Positions 20,062-33,800 of a DNA stretch of 64,000 nt are shown here, in pieces. The position numbers and the translations under genes are program-made. This stretch comes from Bugula neritina (taxonomy: Eukaryota; Bryozoa; Gymnolaemata; Cheilostomatida; Bugulidae). The notes beneath the pieces are model-generated. The model searched no databases and was not told the origin of the DNA. It saw only the letters and a list, made by a program, of their open reading frames with translations. Numbering within the stretch: position 1 is the stretch's first letter; every line of letters begins with the position of its first letter. The stretch covers positions 17,822,281 to 17,886,280 of the forward strand of contig OZ037767.1 of assembly GCA_964035545.1 (NCBI GenBank), in the 5' to 3' direction.

Positions 20062-23000
20062 TAGTAACATTTACAGTAATACAGTAGAACTATCTTATAG
20101 CAGTGCTGACTATAGTAACATTTACAGTAATACAGTAGAACTATCTTATAGCAGTGCTGACTATAGTAACATTTACAGTAATACAGTAGAACTATCTTAT
20201 AGCAGTGCTGACTAATAACATTTACAGTAATACAGTAGAACTATCTTATAGCAGTGCTGACTAGTAACATTTACAGTAATACAGTAGAACTATCTTATAG
20301 CAGTGCTGACTAGTAACATATACAGTAATACAGTAGAACTATCTTATAGCAGTGCTGACTAGTAACATTTACAGTAATACAGTAGAACTATCTTATAGCA
20401 GTGCTGACTAGTAACATTTACAGTAATACAGTAGAACTATCTTATAGCAGTGCTGACTAATAACATTTACAGTAATACAGTAGAACTATCTTATAGCAGT
20501 GCTGACTAGTAACATTTACAGTAATACAGTAGAACTATCTTATAGCAGTGCTGACTAGTAACATTTACAGTAATACAGTAGAACTATCTTATAGCAGTGC
20601 TGACTAGTAACATTTACAGTGATACAGTAGAACTATCTTATAGCAGTGCTGACTAGTAACATTTACAGTAATACAGTAGAACTATCTTATAGCAGTGCTG
20701 ACTAGTAACATTTACAGTGATACAGTAGAACTATCTTATAGCAGTGCTCACTAATAACATTTACAGTAATACAGTAGAACTATCTTATAGCAGTGCTGAC
20801 TAGTAACATTTACAGTAATACAGTAGAACTATCTTATAGCAGTGCTGACTAGTAACATTTACAGTAATACAGTAGAACTATCTTATAGCAGTGCTGACTA
20901 GTAACATTTACAGTAATACAGTAGAACTATCTTATAGCAGTGCTGACTAGTAACATTTACAGTAATACAGTAGAACTATCTTATAGCAGTGCTGACTAGT
21001 AACATTTACAGTGATACAGTAGAACTATCTTATAGCAGTGCTCACTAATAACATTTACAGTAATACAGTAGAACTATCTTATAGCAGTGCTGACTAGTAA
21101 CATTTACAGTAATACAGTAGAACTATCTTATAGCAGTGCTGACTAATAACATTTACAGTAATACAGTAGAACTATCTTATAGCAGTGCTGACTAGTAACA
21201 TATACAGTAATACAGTAGAACTATCTTATAGCAGTGTTGACTAGTAACATTTACAGTAATACAGTAGAACTATCTTATAGCAGTGCTGACTAATAACATT
21301 TACAGTAATACAGTAGAACTATCTTATAGCAGTGCTGACTAGTAACATATACAGTAATACAGTAGAACTATCTTATAGCAGTGTTGACTAGTAACATTTA
21401 CAGTAATACAGTAGAACTATCTTATAGCAGTGTTGACTAGTAACATTTATAGTAATACAGTAGAACTATCTTATAGCAGTGCTGACTATAGTAACATTTA
21501 CAGTAATACAGTAGAACTATCTTATAGCAGTGCTGACTAGTAACATTTACAGTAATACAGTAGAACTATCTTATAGCAGTGTTGACTAATAACATTTACA
21601 GTAATACAGTAGAACTATCTTATAGCAGTGCTGACTAGTAACATTTACAGTAATACAGTAGAACTATCTTATAGCAGTGCTGACTAGTAACATTTACAGT
21701 AATACAGTAGAACTATCTTATAGCAGTGCTGACTATAGTAACATTTACAGTAATACAGTAGAACTATCTTATAGCAGTGCTGACTATAGTAACATTTACA
21801 GTAATACAGTAGAACTATCTTATAGCAGTGCTGACTAGTAACATTTACAGTAATACAGTAGAACTATCTTATAGCAGTGCTGACTAGTAACATTTACAGT
21901 AATACAGTAGAACTATCTTATAGCAGTGCTGACTAGTAACATTTACAGTAATACAGTAGAACTATCTTATAGCAGTGCTGACTAGTAACATTTACAGTAA
22001 TACAGTAGAACTATCTTATAGCAGTGCTGACTATAGTAACATTTACAGTAATACAGTAGAACTATCTTATAGCAGTGCTGACTAGTAACATTTATAGTAA
22101 TACAGTAGAACTATCTTATAGCAGTGCTGACTAGTAACATTTACAGTAATACAGTAGAACTATCTTATAGCAGTGCTGACTATAGTAACATTTACAGTAA
22201 TACAGTAGAACTATCTTATAGCAGTGCTGACTATAATAACATTTACAGTAATACAGTAGAACTATCTTATAGCAGTGCTGACTAGTAACATTTACAGTAA
22301 TACAGTAGAACTATCTTATAGCAGTGCTGACTATAGTAACATTTACAGTAATACAGTAGAACTATCTTATAGCAGTGCTGACTATAGTAATATTTACAGT
22401 AATACAGTAGAACTATCTTATAGCAGTGCTGACTAGTAACATTTATAGTAATACAGTAGAACTATCTTATAGCAGTGCTGACTAGTAACATTTACAGTAA
22501 TACAGTAGAACTATCTTATAGCAGTGCTGACTAATAACATTTACAGTGATACAGTAGAACTATCTTATAGCAGTGCTGACTAGTAACATTTACAGTAATA
22601 CAGTAGAACTATCTTATAGCAGTGCTGACTAATAACATTTACAGTAATACAGTAGAACTATCTTATAGCAGTGCTGACTAGTAACATATACAGTAATACA
22701 GTAGAACTATCTTATAGCAGTGCTGACTATAGTAACATTTACAGTAATACAGTAGAACTATCTTATAGCAGTGCTGACTAGTAACATTTACAGTAATACA
22801 GTAGAACTATCTTATAGCAGTGCTGACTAATAACATTTACAGTAATACAGTAGAACTATCTTATAGCAGTGCTGACTATAGTAACATTTACAGTGATACA
22901 GTAGAACTATCTTATAGCAGTGCTGACTAGTAACATTTACAGTAATACAGTAGAACTATCTTATAGCAGTGCTGACTAGTAACATTTACAGTAATACAGT

Positions 23001-26000
23001 AGAACTATCTTATAGCAGTGCTGACTATAGTAACATTTACAGTAATACAGTAGAACTATCTTATAGCAGTGCTGACTAATAACATTTATAGTAATACAGT
23101 AGAACTATCTTATAGCAGTGCTGACTAGTAACATTTACAGTAATATAGTAGAACTATCTTATAGCAGTGCTGACTAGTAACATTTACAGTAATACAGTAG
23201 AACTATCTTATAGCAGTGTTGACTAGTAACATTTACAGTAATACAGTAGAACTATCTTATAGCAGTGCTGACTAGTAACATTTACAGTAATACAGTAGAA
23301 CTATCTTATAGCAGTGCTGACTAGTAACATTTACAGTAATACAGTAGAACTATCTTATAGCAGTGCTGACTAGTAACATTTACAGTAATATAGTAGAACT
23401 ATCTTATAGCAGTGCTGACTAGTAACATTTACAGTAATACAGTAGAACTATCTTATAGCAGTGCTGACTAGTAACATTTACAGTAATACAGTAGAACTAT
23501 CTTATAGCAGTGCTGACTAATAACATTTACAGTAATACAGTAGAACTATCTTATAGCAGTGCTGACCATAGTAACATATACAGTAATACAGTAGAACTAT
23601 CTTATAGCAGTGCTGACTATAGTAACATTTACAGTAATACAGTAGAACTATCTTATAGCAGTGCTGACTAATAACATTTACAGTAATACAGTAGAACTAT
23701 CTTATAGCAGTGCTGACTAGTAACATATACAGTGATACAGTAGAACTATCTTATAGCAGTGCTGACTAATAACATTTACAGTAATACAGTAGAACTATCT
23801 TATAGCAGTGCTGACTATAGTAACATTGACAGTAATACAGTAGAACTATCTTATAGCAGTGCTGACTAATAACATTTACAGTAATACAGTAGAACTATCT
23901 TATAGCAGTGCTGACTAGTAACATTTACAGTAATACAGTAGAACTATCTTATAGCAGTGCTGACTAGTAACATTTACAGTAATACAGTAGAACTATCTTA
24001 TAGCAGTGCTGACTAATAACATTTATAGTAATACAGTAGAACTATCTTATAGCAGTGCTGACTAGTAACATTTACAGTAATACAGTAGAACTATCTTATA
24101 GCAGTGCTGACTAATAACATTTACAGTAATACAGTAGAACTATCTTATAGCAGTGCTGACTATAGTAATATTTACAGTAATACAGTAGAACTATCTTATA
24201 GCAGTGCTGACTAGTAACATTTACAGTAATACAGTAGAACTATCTTATAGCAGTGCTGACTAGTAACATTTACAGTAATACAGTAGAACTATCTTATAGC
24301 AGTGCTGACTAATAACATTTATAGTAATACAGTAGAACTATCTTATAGCAGTGCTGACTAGTAACATTTACAGTAATACAGTAGAACTATCTTATAGCAG
24401 TGCTGACTAGTAACATTTACAGTAATACAGTAGAACTATCTTATAGCAGTGCTGACTAGTAACATTGACAGTAATACAGTAGAACTATCTTATAGCAGTG
24501 CTGACTAATAACATTTACAGTAATACAGTAGAACTATCTTATAGCAGTGCTGACTAATAACATTTACAGTAATACAGTAGAACTATCTTATAGCAGTGCT
24601 GACTAGTAACATTTATAGTAATACAGTAGAACTATCTTATAGCAGTGCTGACTATAGTAACATTTACAGTAATACAGTAGAACTATCTTATAGCAGTGCT
24701 GACTATAGTAACATTTACAGTAATACAGTAGAACTATCTTATAGCAGTGCTGACTAGTAACATTTACAGTAATACAGTAGAACTATCTTATAGCAGTGCT
24801 GACTAGTAACATTTACAGTAATACAGTAGAACTATCTTATAGCAGTGCTGACTAGTAACATTTACAGTAATACAGTAGAACTATCTTATAGCAGTGCTGA
24901 CTAGTAACATTTACAGTGATACAGTAGAACTATCTTATAGCAGTGCTGACTAATAACATTTACAGTAATACAGTAGGACTATCTTATAGCAGTGCTGACT
25001 AGTAACATTTATAGTAATACAGTAGAACTATCTTATAGCAGTGCTGACTAGTAACATTTACAGTAATACAGTAGAACTATCTTATAGCAGTGCTGACTAA
25101 TAACATTTACAGTAATACAGTAGAACTATCTTATAGCAGTGCTGACTAGTAACATTTACAGTAATACAGTAGAACTATCTTATAGCAGTGCTGACTATAG
25201 TAACATTTACAGTAATACAGTAGAACTATCTTATAGCAGTGCTGACTAGTAACATTTACAGTAATACAGTAGAACTATCTTATAGCAGTGCTGACTAGTA
25301 ACATTGACAGTAATACAGTAGAACTATCTTATAGCAGTGCTGACTAATAACATTTACAGTAATACAGTAGAACTATCTTATAGCAGTGCTGACTAATAAC
25401 ATTTACAGTAATACAGTAGAACTATCTTATAGCAGTGCTGACTAGTAACATTTATAGTAATACAGTAGAACTATCTTATAGCAGTGCTGACTATAGTAAC
25501 ATTTACAGTAATACAGTAGAACTATCTTATAGCAGTGCTGACTATAGTAACATTTACAGTAATACAGTAGAACTATCTTATAGCAGTGCTGACTAGTAAC
25601 ATTTACAGTAATACAGTAGAACTATCTTATAGCAGTGCTGACTAATAACATTTACAGTAATACAGTAGAACTATCTTATAGCAGTGCTGACTATAGTAAT
25701 ATTTACAGTAATACAGTAGAACTATCTTATAGCAGTGCTGACTAGTAACATTTATAGTAATACAGTAGAACTATCTTATAGCAGTGCTGACTAGTAACAT
25801 TTACAGTAATACAGTAGAACTATCTTATAGCAGTGCTGACTAATAACATTTACAGTAATACAGTAGAACTATCTTATAGCAGTGCTGACTATAGTAACAT
25901 TTACAGTAATACAGTAGAACTATCTTATAGCAGTGCTGACTAGTAACATTTATAGTAATACAGTAGAACTATCTTATAGCAGTGCTGACTATAGTAACAT

Positions 26001-29000
26001 TTACAGTAATACAGTAGAACTATCTTATAGCAGTGCTGACTATAGTAACATTTACAGTAATACAGTAGAACTATCTTATAGCAGTGCTGACTAGTAACAT
26101 TTACAGTAATACAGTAGAACTATCTTATAGCAGTGCTGACTAATAACATTTACAGTAATACAGTAGAACTATCTTATAGCAGTGCTGACTATAGTAATAT
26201 TTACAGTAATACAGTAGAACTATCTTATAGCAGTGCTGACTAATAACATTTATAGTAATACAGTAGAACTATCTTATAGCAGTGCTGACTAGTAACATTT
26301 ACAGTAATACAGTAGAACTATCTTATAGCAGTGCTGACTAATAACATTTACAGTAATACAGTAGAACTATCTTATAGCAGTGCTGACTATAGTAATATTT
26401 ACAGTAATACAGTAGAACTATCTTATAGCAGTGCTGACTAGTAACATTTACAGTAATACAGTAGAACTATCTTATAGCAGTGCTGACTAGTAACATTTAT
26501 AGTAATACAGTAGAACTATCTTATAGCAGTGCTGACTATAGTAACATTTACAGTAATACAGTAGAACTATCTTATAGCAGTGCTGACTATAGTAACATTT
26601 ACAGTAATACAGTAGAACTATCTTATAGCAGTGCTGACTAGTAACATTTACAGTAATACAGTAGAACTATCTTATAGCAGTGCTGACTAGTAACATTTAC
26701 AGTAATACAGTAGAACTATCTTATAGCAGTGCTGACTAATAACATTTACAGTAATACAGTAGAACTATCTTATAGCAGTGCTGACTAATAACATTTACAG
26801 TAATACAGTAGAACTATCTTATAGCAGTGCTGACTATAGTAACATTTACAGTAATACAGTAGAACTATCTTATAGCAGTGCTGACTAGTAACATTTATAG
26901 TAATACAGTAGAACTATCTTATAGCAGTGCTGACTATAGTAACATTTACAGTAATACAGTAGAACTATCTTATAGCAGTGCTGACTAGTAACATTTACAG
27001 TGATACAGTAGAACTATCTTATAGCAGTGCTGACTATAGTAACATTTACAGTAATACAGTAGAACTATCTTATAGCAGTGCTGACTAGTAACATTTACAG
27101 TAATACAGTAGAACTATCTTATAGCAGTGCTGACTAGTAACATTTACAGTAATACAGTAGAACTATCTTATAGCAGTGCTGACTAGTAACATTTACAGTG
27201 ATACAGTAGAACTATCTTATAGCAGTGCTGACTAGTAACATTTACAGTAATACAGTAGAACTATCTTATAGCAGTGCTGACTAGTAACATATACAGTAAT
27301 ACAGTAGAACTATCTTATAGCAGTGCTGACTAGTAACATTTACAGTAATACAGTAGAACTATCTTATAGCAGTGCTGACTAATAACATTTACAGTAATAC
27401 AGTAGAACTATCTTATAGCAGTGCTGACTAGTAACATTTATAGTAATACAGTAGAACTATCTTATAGCAGTGCTGACTAGTAACATTTACAGTAATACAG
27501 TAGAACTATCTTATAGCAGTGCTGACTAGTAACATTTACAGTAATACAGTAGAACTATCTTATAGCAGTGCTGACTAGTAACATTTACAGTGATACAGTA
27601 GAACTATCTTATAGCAGTGCTGACTAGTAACATTTACAGTAATACAGTAGAACTATCTTATAGCAGTGCTGACTAGTAACATTTACAGTAATACAGTAGA
27701 ACTATCTTATAGCAGTGCTGACTATAGTAACATATACAGTAATACAGTAGAACTATCTTATAGCAGTGCTGACTATAGTAACATTTACAGTAATACAGTA
27801 GAACTATCTTATAGCAGTGCTGACTAGTAACATTTACAGTAATACAGTAGAACTATCTTATAGCAGTGCTGACTATAGTAACATTTACAGTGATACAGTA
27901 GAACTATCTTATAGCAGTGCTGACTAATAACATTTACAGTAATACAGTAGAACTATCTTATAGCAGTGCTGACTAGTAACATTTACAGTAATACAGTAGA
28001 ACTATCTTATAGCAGTGCTGACTAGTAACATTTACAGTGATACAGTAGAACTATCTTATAGCAGTGCTGACTAATAACATTTACAGTAATACAGTAGAAC
28101 TATCTTATAGCAGTGCTGACTAGTAACATTTACAGTGATACAGTAGAACTATCTTATAGCAGTGCTGACTAATAACATTTACAGTAATACAGTAGAACTA
28201 TCTTATAGCAGTGCTGACTATAGTAACATTTACAGTAATACAGTAGAACTATCTTATAGCAGTGCTGACTAGTAACATTTACAGTAATACAGTAGAACTA
28301 TCTTATAGCAGTGCTGACTAGTAACATTTACAGTAATACAGTAGAACTATCTTATAGCAGTGCTGACTAGTAACATTTACAGTGATACAGTAGAACTATC
28401 TTATAGCAGTGCTGACTAATAACATTTACAGTAATACAGTAGAACTATCTTATAGCAGTGCTGACTATAGTAACATTTACAGTAATACAGTAGAACTATC
28501 TTATAGCAGTGCTGACTAGTAACATTTACAGTAATACAGTAGAACTATCTTATAGCAGTGCTGACTAGTAACATTTACAGTAATACAGTAGAACTATCTT
28601 ATAGCAGTGCTGACTAGTAACATTTACAGTAATACAGTAGAACTATCTTATAGCAGTGCTGACTAGTAACATTGACAGTAATACAGTAGAACTATCTTAT
28701 AGCAGTGCTGACTAGTAACATATACAGTAATACAGTAGAACTATCTTATAGCAGTGCTGACTAGTAACATTTACAGTAATACAGTAGAACTATCTTATAG
28801 CAGTGCTGACTAGTAACATTTACAGTAATACAGTAGAACTATCTTATAGCAGTGCTGACTAGTAACATTTACAGTAATACAGTAGAACTATCTTATAGCA
28901 GTGCTGACTATAGTAACATATACAGTAATACAGTAGAACTATCTTATAGCAGTGCTGACTATAGTAACATTTACAGTAATACAGTAGAACTATCTTATAG

Positions 29001-29596
29001 CAGTGCTGACTAGTAACATTTACAGTAATACAGTAGAACTATCTTATAGCAGTGCTGACTAGTAACATTTACAGTAATACAGTAGAACTATCTTATAGCA
29101 GTGCTGACTAGTAACATTTACAGTAATACAGTAGAACTATCTTATAGCAGTGCTGACTAGTAACATTTACAGTAATACAGTAGAACTATCTTATAGCAGT
29201 GCTGACTAGTAACATTTACAGTAATACAGTAGAACTATCTTATAGCAGTGCTGACTAGTAACATTTACAGTAATACAGTAGAACTATCTTATAGCAGTGC
29301 TGACTAGTAACATTTATAGTAATACAGTAGAACTATCTTATAGCAGTGCTGACTTAAAACATTTACAGTAATACAGTAGAACTATCTTATAGCAGTGCTG
29401 ACTAGTAACATATACAGTAATACAGTAGAACTATCTTATAGCAGTGCTGACTAATAACATTTACAGTAATACAGTAGAACTATCTTATAGCAGTGCTGAC
29501 TATAATAACATTTACAGTAATACAGTAGAACTATCTTATAGCAGTGCTGACTAGTAACATTTACAGTAATACAGTAGAACTATCTTATAGCAGTGC
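20062..29596 (+). repeat. 9.5-kb satellite of 49/51-bp units
   Basis: About 190 head-to-tail copies. The consensus unit is 49 bp, TAGTAACATTTACAGTAATA followed by CAGTAGAACTATCTTATAGC and AGTGCTGAC. A second class has an extra TA (CTATAGTAAC) and is 51 bp; a third reads CTAATAAC. Minor variants (TTTATAG, GTGATAC, ATATACAG, TTGACAG, GTAATATTT) recur in blocks, showing higher-order units. The array ends abruptly mid-unit at 29596. The three 51-bp units at the left edge give a short open frame by chance. I see no coding function. Confidence 0.97.
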
Positions 29597-30839
29597 ATAT
29601 TTATATTTGGCAACTGTTCCAATTTTCAACAAAAGAGGTGTCAACTTGTGCTAAATTTAACTTTCAAACTCATACATGCCAGGTGAAGTTTTAATTGAAG
29701 GTGATCGTGTCTTAAGAGAAAGAGTTGTGAGTATCCCTGAGTAATTCTCGCCTCTCACTTTATAAAGTTCTTTTAAGTATGATGAAAAATGGAATATTCA
29801 GTTTAAGCTGCTGTAACTAAAACAAGTTAGGTTTCTGATTCAAAGAAATTTCTTTCCTGGTTCTGTAGACTATGTCGATTTTGTCATGATAAAAATTTTC
29901 GGTACTCTAGATTTTACAGTCTATAATTTATCTCATACATACATACATACATTCATAAATACTTCAATATTGGGGTGGATGTTCGTAGTTTGGAGATTGG
30001 GTTTAAGGTAAGGATTTTGGGTTCCAGAGTTTGAGGGTGGGGATTTGAGTTAGTAGGTGAGAGTTTAGGGTGAAGGGTTTGGGGTTTGATTTTGGGAACA
30101 TTTAAAATCAATGTGCCATTTTTACCTACTTTTTTATTTATGCCATTGTTACCATTGTACATACGCCAGTTTTACCTAAAATCATTCTAGGTTTCAACAA
30201 TTGCAACCCACACATAGCAGACAAAGCAGAGTTTTGGTGCCATCCAATACCACCTTACCATGTCAGGTATAATTCTTGTCAATTCAAAGTAAAGAGCAAT
30301 TGCCTTAACCTGCAGAGTGGTCAAAAACAGAGCCAGGCTTGCACAAAAGCATAAACTGCAGCCATTACATTCATAACTGAACTGGCTTGTGCTTTATAAC
30401 ATAATAATAACAATAATATAACTATGATAATTATACAATATGCAAATATAATATAACGAAATACATTGCATTGAATTATATATCATCATTATGTCAGTCA
30501 TACAACTTCTTCGCTTTTCGAAAAGGGAGGAATTAATAGTCAACATTTAGGAATAGGGGGGGGGGGGGGAATAGTTTATCTAAGTCACCTATTCAATTTC
30601 TTTATGTCTCTTTGCGATGTTAATTTGTGTTTCTTTTTTGATAGTTAATTTAGCATAGTCTATCTTCTTTTCCTGTTTATTTTGCCCTAAACATGATTGA
30701 AAATGCTGCTTAAATTAAGGGGACAAATTTTTAAAAATATTTGATTGCTACATCTATGTTTTCCCTTCATTAGATTCTGAAACTTGAAGCACTAAAATTA
30801 GTGTACATTTTCTTTGCTGCATACAGATCACTGATTTGG
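29597..30839. other. Non-coding sequence with an R1 fragment and a telomere-like relic
   Basis: 29790-29935 repeats, in diverged form, the R1 segment found at 31446-31610. 29990-30100 is a degenerate G/T-rich stretch (see separate entry). A long G run lies near 30536. No gene recognised. Confidence 0.6.
29990..30100 (+). repeat. Degenerate GGGGTTT-type relic
   Basis: G/T-rich sequence with recognisable heptamers (GGGTTTAAGG, TTTGGGTTCC, GAAGGGTTTGGGGTTTGA). It looks like a decayed copy of the array at 55617-62645. Confidence 0.6.
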
Positions 30840-33800
30840 TAATGCCATTGGAACCTTCAGGGCGGTGATGAGTCATGAAATATAACACATGACGCAGCAA
30901 TAGTCACGTGATCAGTTACAGATGACTGAGCACGTGATCAGTTACAGACGACTGAGCACGTCTGCTGCGCTGTCATTATAGTAAGTTGCCTAACTGAAAC
31001 TGTCATTGCACGAAGGTAATCCTTTATAATTTAGCATTTTATTTAATATTTTTTACTAACCTTTTACTGGCTGTTAATTTGTATTTATTCATAGGCTTGG
31101 AATTCACATTGAATATTGTATTTAATTGATAGGTTACTACCCATTTCTAGTCAATTTGATTCTGCAGTCATTTGAGCAGATGCAACTGCAAGGCTTATAA
31201 TAAATTTCAATTTAGCTTAGCTTCAAGTTGGCTTAATTTCAACATAACTTTTCCCTGTTCTTCTCTGGACTGTTGAATTACGCTACAAAATCAATACTAT
31301 ACGAATAATAGTATAATTGAAATCAAATGTTTTAATTTTTTTCACTGTAGCCTTACCAGTACAATCAAGTTGAACTTATGCCCAATGATTTCATTTGTTT
31401 GGCTTTTTTTTAGTTACATACTCATTATGGTCATAAACATTTCTCGAAATTGACAAGTTGAATATTCAGTTTAAGCTGCTGTAACTATAAAAGCAAGTTA
31501 TGTTTCTGATTCAAAGAAATTTCTTTCCTGGTTCTGTAGATTATGTTAATTTTATCACGATGTAAATTTCCAATACTCTAGATTTTAGAGTCTATGCCTA
31601 TATGAGTTGTCTCATACATGTCTGTCATTTATTCAAAAATTTTAATTTGTCAAATGTCTTTTTGTTTTTTAGAATGTGTCCAAGCAGCTCAGATATTCAC
31701 ACATTAGAGAACATATGGTCTACACCAGGAAGATGTGACCTAGCCAACTGTGGTCAGTTCTGTGAGCCCCATCTTGGTTATAATTAAGTATTTATTATTT
31801 ATGATAACTTACTGTGTTTTCAATTTTACAGGATTATAAGGAAAGAATTATCTTGTACTTCTTGTATTTTTCTTGATAACTGATGTCCATAATTCACGTA
31901 TATCTATTTCAGTTTGAAGTAGTGAAAAAGTTATGTTTTTTTCATTATTTTAGTCTTGTTAACTCCAAGTTTTGTGGAATTGTTCAAAGTAATCACTTGT
32001 AGTCATTAGACTAGTATCTCAGCTCTGCAAACATTTACTGTATTAGCAAATTAAAATAAAATGTTTTATATAATATTAAGGTATTTTAGAATATTCCTTG
32101 TCTGTTTTGTAGTTGTGTTTAACCACATGCAGATAGAAGTCACCTTGCTATCAAGACCAGTTTTATATCCGTGAAATGCTCACAAGCCGACATGTAGAAG
32201 TTGTCTTCTCTCTGTGTTTGATTCATCAAAACTTTTCATCGGTTCAGGTTTGTGTCTAAATGAATTGTTTATTGTAACAATATTTGCTCTTTCCCTGTGT
32301 TATGTGCTAGTAGGTTTTAGCATTCATAAAGCTACTACCAGTGCATGGCAATGAGGTGAACTCAGTTGACCCATATCTGCTCCTTACTTACATTCTAGCT
32401 CCTAGGGGATAGTTACTTTCATAAATAATGTTAGATTCAGCTTCTTCTACCTTCCCTTGGATAAAATTTGATTTAAGATAAGCATAACAAGCAGCGTTAC
32501 TACTCAAATAGTGAAGCATGTGCTTTTGATCAAAGTGGCAATATAATTGTATAAGGTGTAGAATATATAACTTTGTAAAGTTGTGCACATGGAACTGTAT
32601 AGCATGTGACACAAAAATATTCATACTATATGTCCTGTTATCTATGCAATCCACTGTTGATTGATTTTGCAGTGTAACACTTGGCTGTTTTTCTGCTTTT
32701 AGTTTTAAAAAATTATGGCTGTTTATTTCATTCCAGAATTTCCAAACATGTTCCTAATAAAAGTTAAAACAGCCCATTGTAAAAGCTCTTGCAAACCTTA
32801 CCCAGCTTTAGCTATGTATGTAACCTTCCTGGCTCAAACTCAGTGTTAGTTTGTTTCACTTACAGGCTACTGATGGCTGCTTCATAATATTCCTTCTGGA
32901 TGGTTTGGTATTAGTTGGAGTTGTTTGATCTTTGCTTGACCTGAGCTGTTTTCAGACTGAAGTGTACTACATACTACTCTATTTGAAGTGTGAGGTTAGC
33001 CGGTTATTATACCTTTTGCATGTCTAATTTTTCAGTAGCGTGTTGGAATTTTTTGTATCTGTATCAGCTGTGATGAAAAGTAGACTTAATTTCTGTCAAC
33101 ATAAAACATATGGCCAGGAGAATATAAGCTCAGTAGAAGTGAAAATATATGCATCTTCTCCTTGTTTGTCTGAATGTCAATACAACATTTGACTGAAGAG
33201 ATGAGAAATCAGCACATGATTAGAATTTTATTTTAAGATTTTACTTTTTATGGTAATAAAATCATTGCCTTCATTGAACACCATCAATAAGTAATTTATT
33301 TGACTTTGGAGTTGTTTAAGCTGTTTCCTGTAAATGCTATAACCAAACCTCATTCCAACTAAATGAGCACTCTTCAATCATATTTGTTATTTTGTCAATT
33401 CATTGCTAACTTTGTGAAAACCTCTTATTAAATAATATAAGTTTACATAGTGCTATGCTTGCTTGTGGTAAGAAAACCAAGTCAGGCTTTCATTTTTGAT
33501 TTTTCATAATGGTTCTGTCAACAAATCATATTTTTTATTTAAATAATTATGACATTCTTCTATACATCTCTACATAAATAAGAATATGAATTTTATTTTG
33601 TACTTCTCCATTTTGCTTCTGTTGCTTTCCTTACCACTGTTATATAAATTAAGCATTTTATTTCATTGTTTTTCATGATATGCGACTCTGCTTAATTATA
33701 TAGACTGCTTTATTCTTACAGTAAATGCTGTGATGGTCACATGGTCAGCTACTAGACAACCAACCAATTGGGTGTAAAGGTGGACAAAGTCATTCTAGAT

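Noticed and set aside
19994-20215. ORF with three in-frame repeats at the satellite edge
   Set aside because: It arises only because the first three satellite units are 51 bp; the frame ends as soon as 49-bp units start.
20062-29596. CRISPR-like array
   Set aside because: Units are directly adjacent with no unique spacers, and the window is eukaryotic; it is satellite DNA.
31602-31787. 61-codon ORF over R1 block 2
   Set aside because: Other R1 copies have a stop (TAG) in this frame at the same place; a non-coding block is more likely.
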